DNA from: a virus
IMG/VR virus record: IMGVR_UViG_3300025120_000718
Coordinates: 1 to 20,663 of that record
Direction: 5' to 3' (one strand)
Length of the DNA stretch: 20,663 nt
The notes below the pieces were generated by a model. That model did not search any database and had not been told where the DNA came from. It worked only from the letters and a program-made list of their open reading frames with translations. The position numbers and the translations under genes are program-made. Position 1 is the first letter of the stretch; each line of letters opens with the position of its first letter. Below are positions 19,165 to 20,663 of this stretch, in pieces.

Positions 19165-20663
19165 TTAGATTACATTTAAATCTGCAACAAGTACTTTTCC
19201 ATAGAATTCAGGTCTTACCATTTTCTTAGCGTATCTAGTCATAATACCTTTTCTTGGAGTGAAAGTATTAGGATCATACACTAATGGTGTCATGATTAAT
19301 GGAATATATGGAGCATATACAGCACCACTTTCTAGGAATTGATTACCTCTGAATCCCATTAAGATCGTATTTTCCGTCATATATGGGTTCTTGTAAACTT
19401 TATATCTGCTGTTTAATGCACCAATTTTCTGTACACCAAATGCATATTGCATTTTAGCAGCATCCCCGTCAGTATCAGCAGCAAATCCTGGAATAGATTC
19501 TAGGATCGTAGCAACAGTTGGAGAAACAACCATAAAGTTAGCACCACCTCTTAAAGTTTTCTGGTGGATTAAGTTAGAGATTTTCTGTAATTTAATTCCA
19601 AGAGTTTGGAACCAGCTCATTTGTGTATAATATACACCATCTGTATTAGATGTGAAAGCTGTACCAGCTGTGTTAATTTCGTTACCTACTTTTGCAGACC
19701 ACTCAGCGACCTGGTTAGTTGGTACGTTTTCAATTAACATATCTAAAATTTCAAGGTCGATTTCTAATGAAATGTACTCACTTAAAATGTTAGTTAATTC
19801 TGCTTCAGCATCTAATGAATGGAATGCATTTAAATCCTGAGAGAATTCTGGTGTCCATTGTGCTTTTAACTTTCTTGTTTTAGCAGCAATAGTTTCACTT
19901 CTTAATTGAACATCGATTTCTGGGATGTTAATTGCTCTACCAGTACCTGTCTGGGAAGAATAATTAGCTCCATCTTCGAAGTCACCTCTTGCGTTATCTG
20001 CAGTTTGCTTGTTATAGAAAACAGTGATATCTTCATCACTTTCAATACCTGATGATGTTACAAAGAATTCAACGCTATCTCCATTTAACTTAGTTAATGC
20101 TGGAAGGTTTTCACCAACTGTAATAGCAGCTAATGCTCCGTTATCACCAATTAAATAGAATCCTCTAACTCCGTTTTGATCCATATTTGCTAAAGATCCT
20201 GTTTTAACAGCAATCTTAGTAATTTGACCTGGAGCAGCAGCTACAGAAGCTGATAAAGTTGCATCAAAGTTTACATCAGCATAAGAAGCTGAAGAAACAG
20301 TGTGGTTAGCATCAGCAACAGAAGCTGAGAATTGGTTAATTGAATATCCAAATCTACCAGCACCGTATAATCCGCCTGTATTTGTGTTACCGAATGGAAG
20401 GTTTCCACCTCTATCACCATACATTGAATCACCATCAGTGATTGGAGTTTTAGATGATCCGTACTGGAAGTCTAGGTAAAATACTAAACCAGCAGGTAAA
20501 GACATTGGCTGAACAGAAACGAATTCCTTAGCAGCTATTTGTCCAAATACCTTTCTTACAAGTGGTAATGCTACAGCAGCATATTGTTCACCTGTACCTG
20601 GAGTAAATGTTGCACCTGTCCCAGTAGTGTTAGCTTCAACAACAAGTTGTTTAGCTTGGTTTT
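19165..20663 (-). CDS. gp23: Major capsid protein, T4 gp23-like (5' end outside window)
   Basis: The capsid hexamer protein with an HK97 fold. The reading frame stays open to the right window edge, so the internal Met at 20505 is not the start; about 499 codons are visible and T4 gp23 has 521. The newly translated upstream part contains LPLVRKVFGQIAAKEFVSVQ followed by PMSLPAGLVF, equivalent to the T4 gp23 region around CGVQPMNSPTG. Just before it, LVVE|A (Glu codon 20635-20637) aligns with the T4 prohead-protease site LFAE|A, so the mature protein would begin at that Ala and be about 489 residues. The C-terminus has FTPRKGIMTRYAKKMVRPEF and GKVLVADLNVI, typical of the family. The gene ends in a strong terminator. 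No scaffold or portal gene is visible in the window. Confidence 0.95.
   Translation of the reverse strand, partial: NQAKQLVVEANTTGTGATFTPGTGEQYAAVALPLVRKVFGQIAAKEFVSVQPMSLPAGLVFYLDFQYGSSKTPITDGDSMYGDRGGNLPFGNTNTGGLYGAGRFGYSINQFSASVADANHTVSSASYADVNFDATLSASVAAAPGQITKIAVKTGSLANMDQNGVRGFYLIGDNGALAAITVGENLPALTKLNGDSVEFFVTSSGIESDEDITVFYNKQTADNARGDFEDGANYSSQTGTGRAINIPEIDVQLRSETIAAKTRKLKAQWTPEFSQDLNAFHSLDAEAELTNILSEYISLEIDLEILDMLIENVPTNQVAEWSAKVGNEINTAGTAFTSNTDGVYYTQMSWFQTLGIKLQKISNLIHQKTLRGGANFMVVSPTVATILESIPGFAADTDGDAAKMQYAFGVQKIGALNSRYKVYKNPYMTENTILMGFRGNQFLESGAVYAPYIPLIMTPLVYDPNTFTPRKGIMTRYAKKMVRPEFYGKVLVADLNVI

Noticed and set aside
19165-20505. Start of the capsid gene at the Met at 20505
   Set aside because: The frame continues upstream with conserved gp23 sequence (LVRKVFGQIAAKEFVSVQ), so this Met is internal.

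Overview
This 20.7 kb window is a piece of a tailed-phage genome carrying part of the virion structural module. It is very AT-rich, has almost no intergenic space, and every gene I can support is on the minus strand, so transcription runs from position 20663 down to 1. The capsid, neck, sheath and tube genes resemble those of T4-type contractile-tailed phages: gp23-type capsid, gp13/14/15-type neck and tail terminator, gp18 sheath, gp19 tube and a gp26-type assembly protein. The fibre style (repeats of the SGSFxGDGSGLTG kind, S74 chaperone tails, Ser/Thr-Gly tracts) is common in aquatic phages. None of the visible gene starts has a convincing Shine-Dalgarno sequence and leaders are short and A/T-only, which fits a Bacteroidota host. 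The host is an inference.

Layout in direction of transcription. (1) 20663-19165: major capsid protein, cut by the window edge, then a strong terminator. (2) 19063-15389: a small Ig/BppU-like virion protein, a collagen-tract protein, and the neck genes gp13, gp14 and gp15, mostly abutting or overlapping. (3) 15365-5688: a large fibre cassette of three long and several short fibre-type genes, two ending in S74 intramolecular chaperones, two tiny helical genes, one small coiled-coil gene and a 772-residue double glycosyltransferase between two fibre genes. (4) 5636-3349: tail sheath and tail tube, then a UUCG-loop terminator. (5) 3259-2233: tail-assembly chaperone as two overlapping frames joined at a T7 slippery run. 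(6) 2201-90: tape measure. (7) 64-1: the start of the next gene.

How the parts work together. Capsid, neck, sheath, tube, chaperone and tape measure form the core of a contractile particle. The fibre cassette supplies adhesion proteins. The glycosyltransferase joins a GT4 domain to a domain resembling the autotransporter O-heptosyltransferases (TibC/Aah, with their cysteine iron finger). Its neighbours contain long Gly-(Ser/Thr)-Ser tracts, so it may decorate the phage's own fibres. A second unusual element is a complete type-1 copper (cupredoxin) ligand set inside a tail fibre.

Regulation. A 10-base motif, AATATTTATA or a one-base variant on the coding strand, lies before 12 of the 14 genes that are not tightly coupled to the gene before them, and before none of the 7 coupled genes. 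It is a good candidate for a phage-specific late promoter element. In three places it directly follows an intrinsic terminator. No tRNA, CRISPR array, insertion sequence or attachment site was seen, and no gene-free stretch exceeds about 100 bases.
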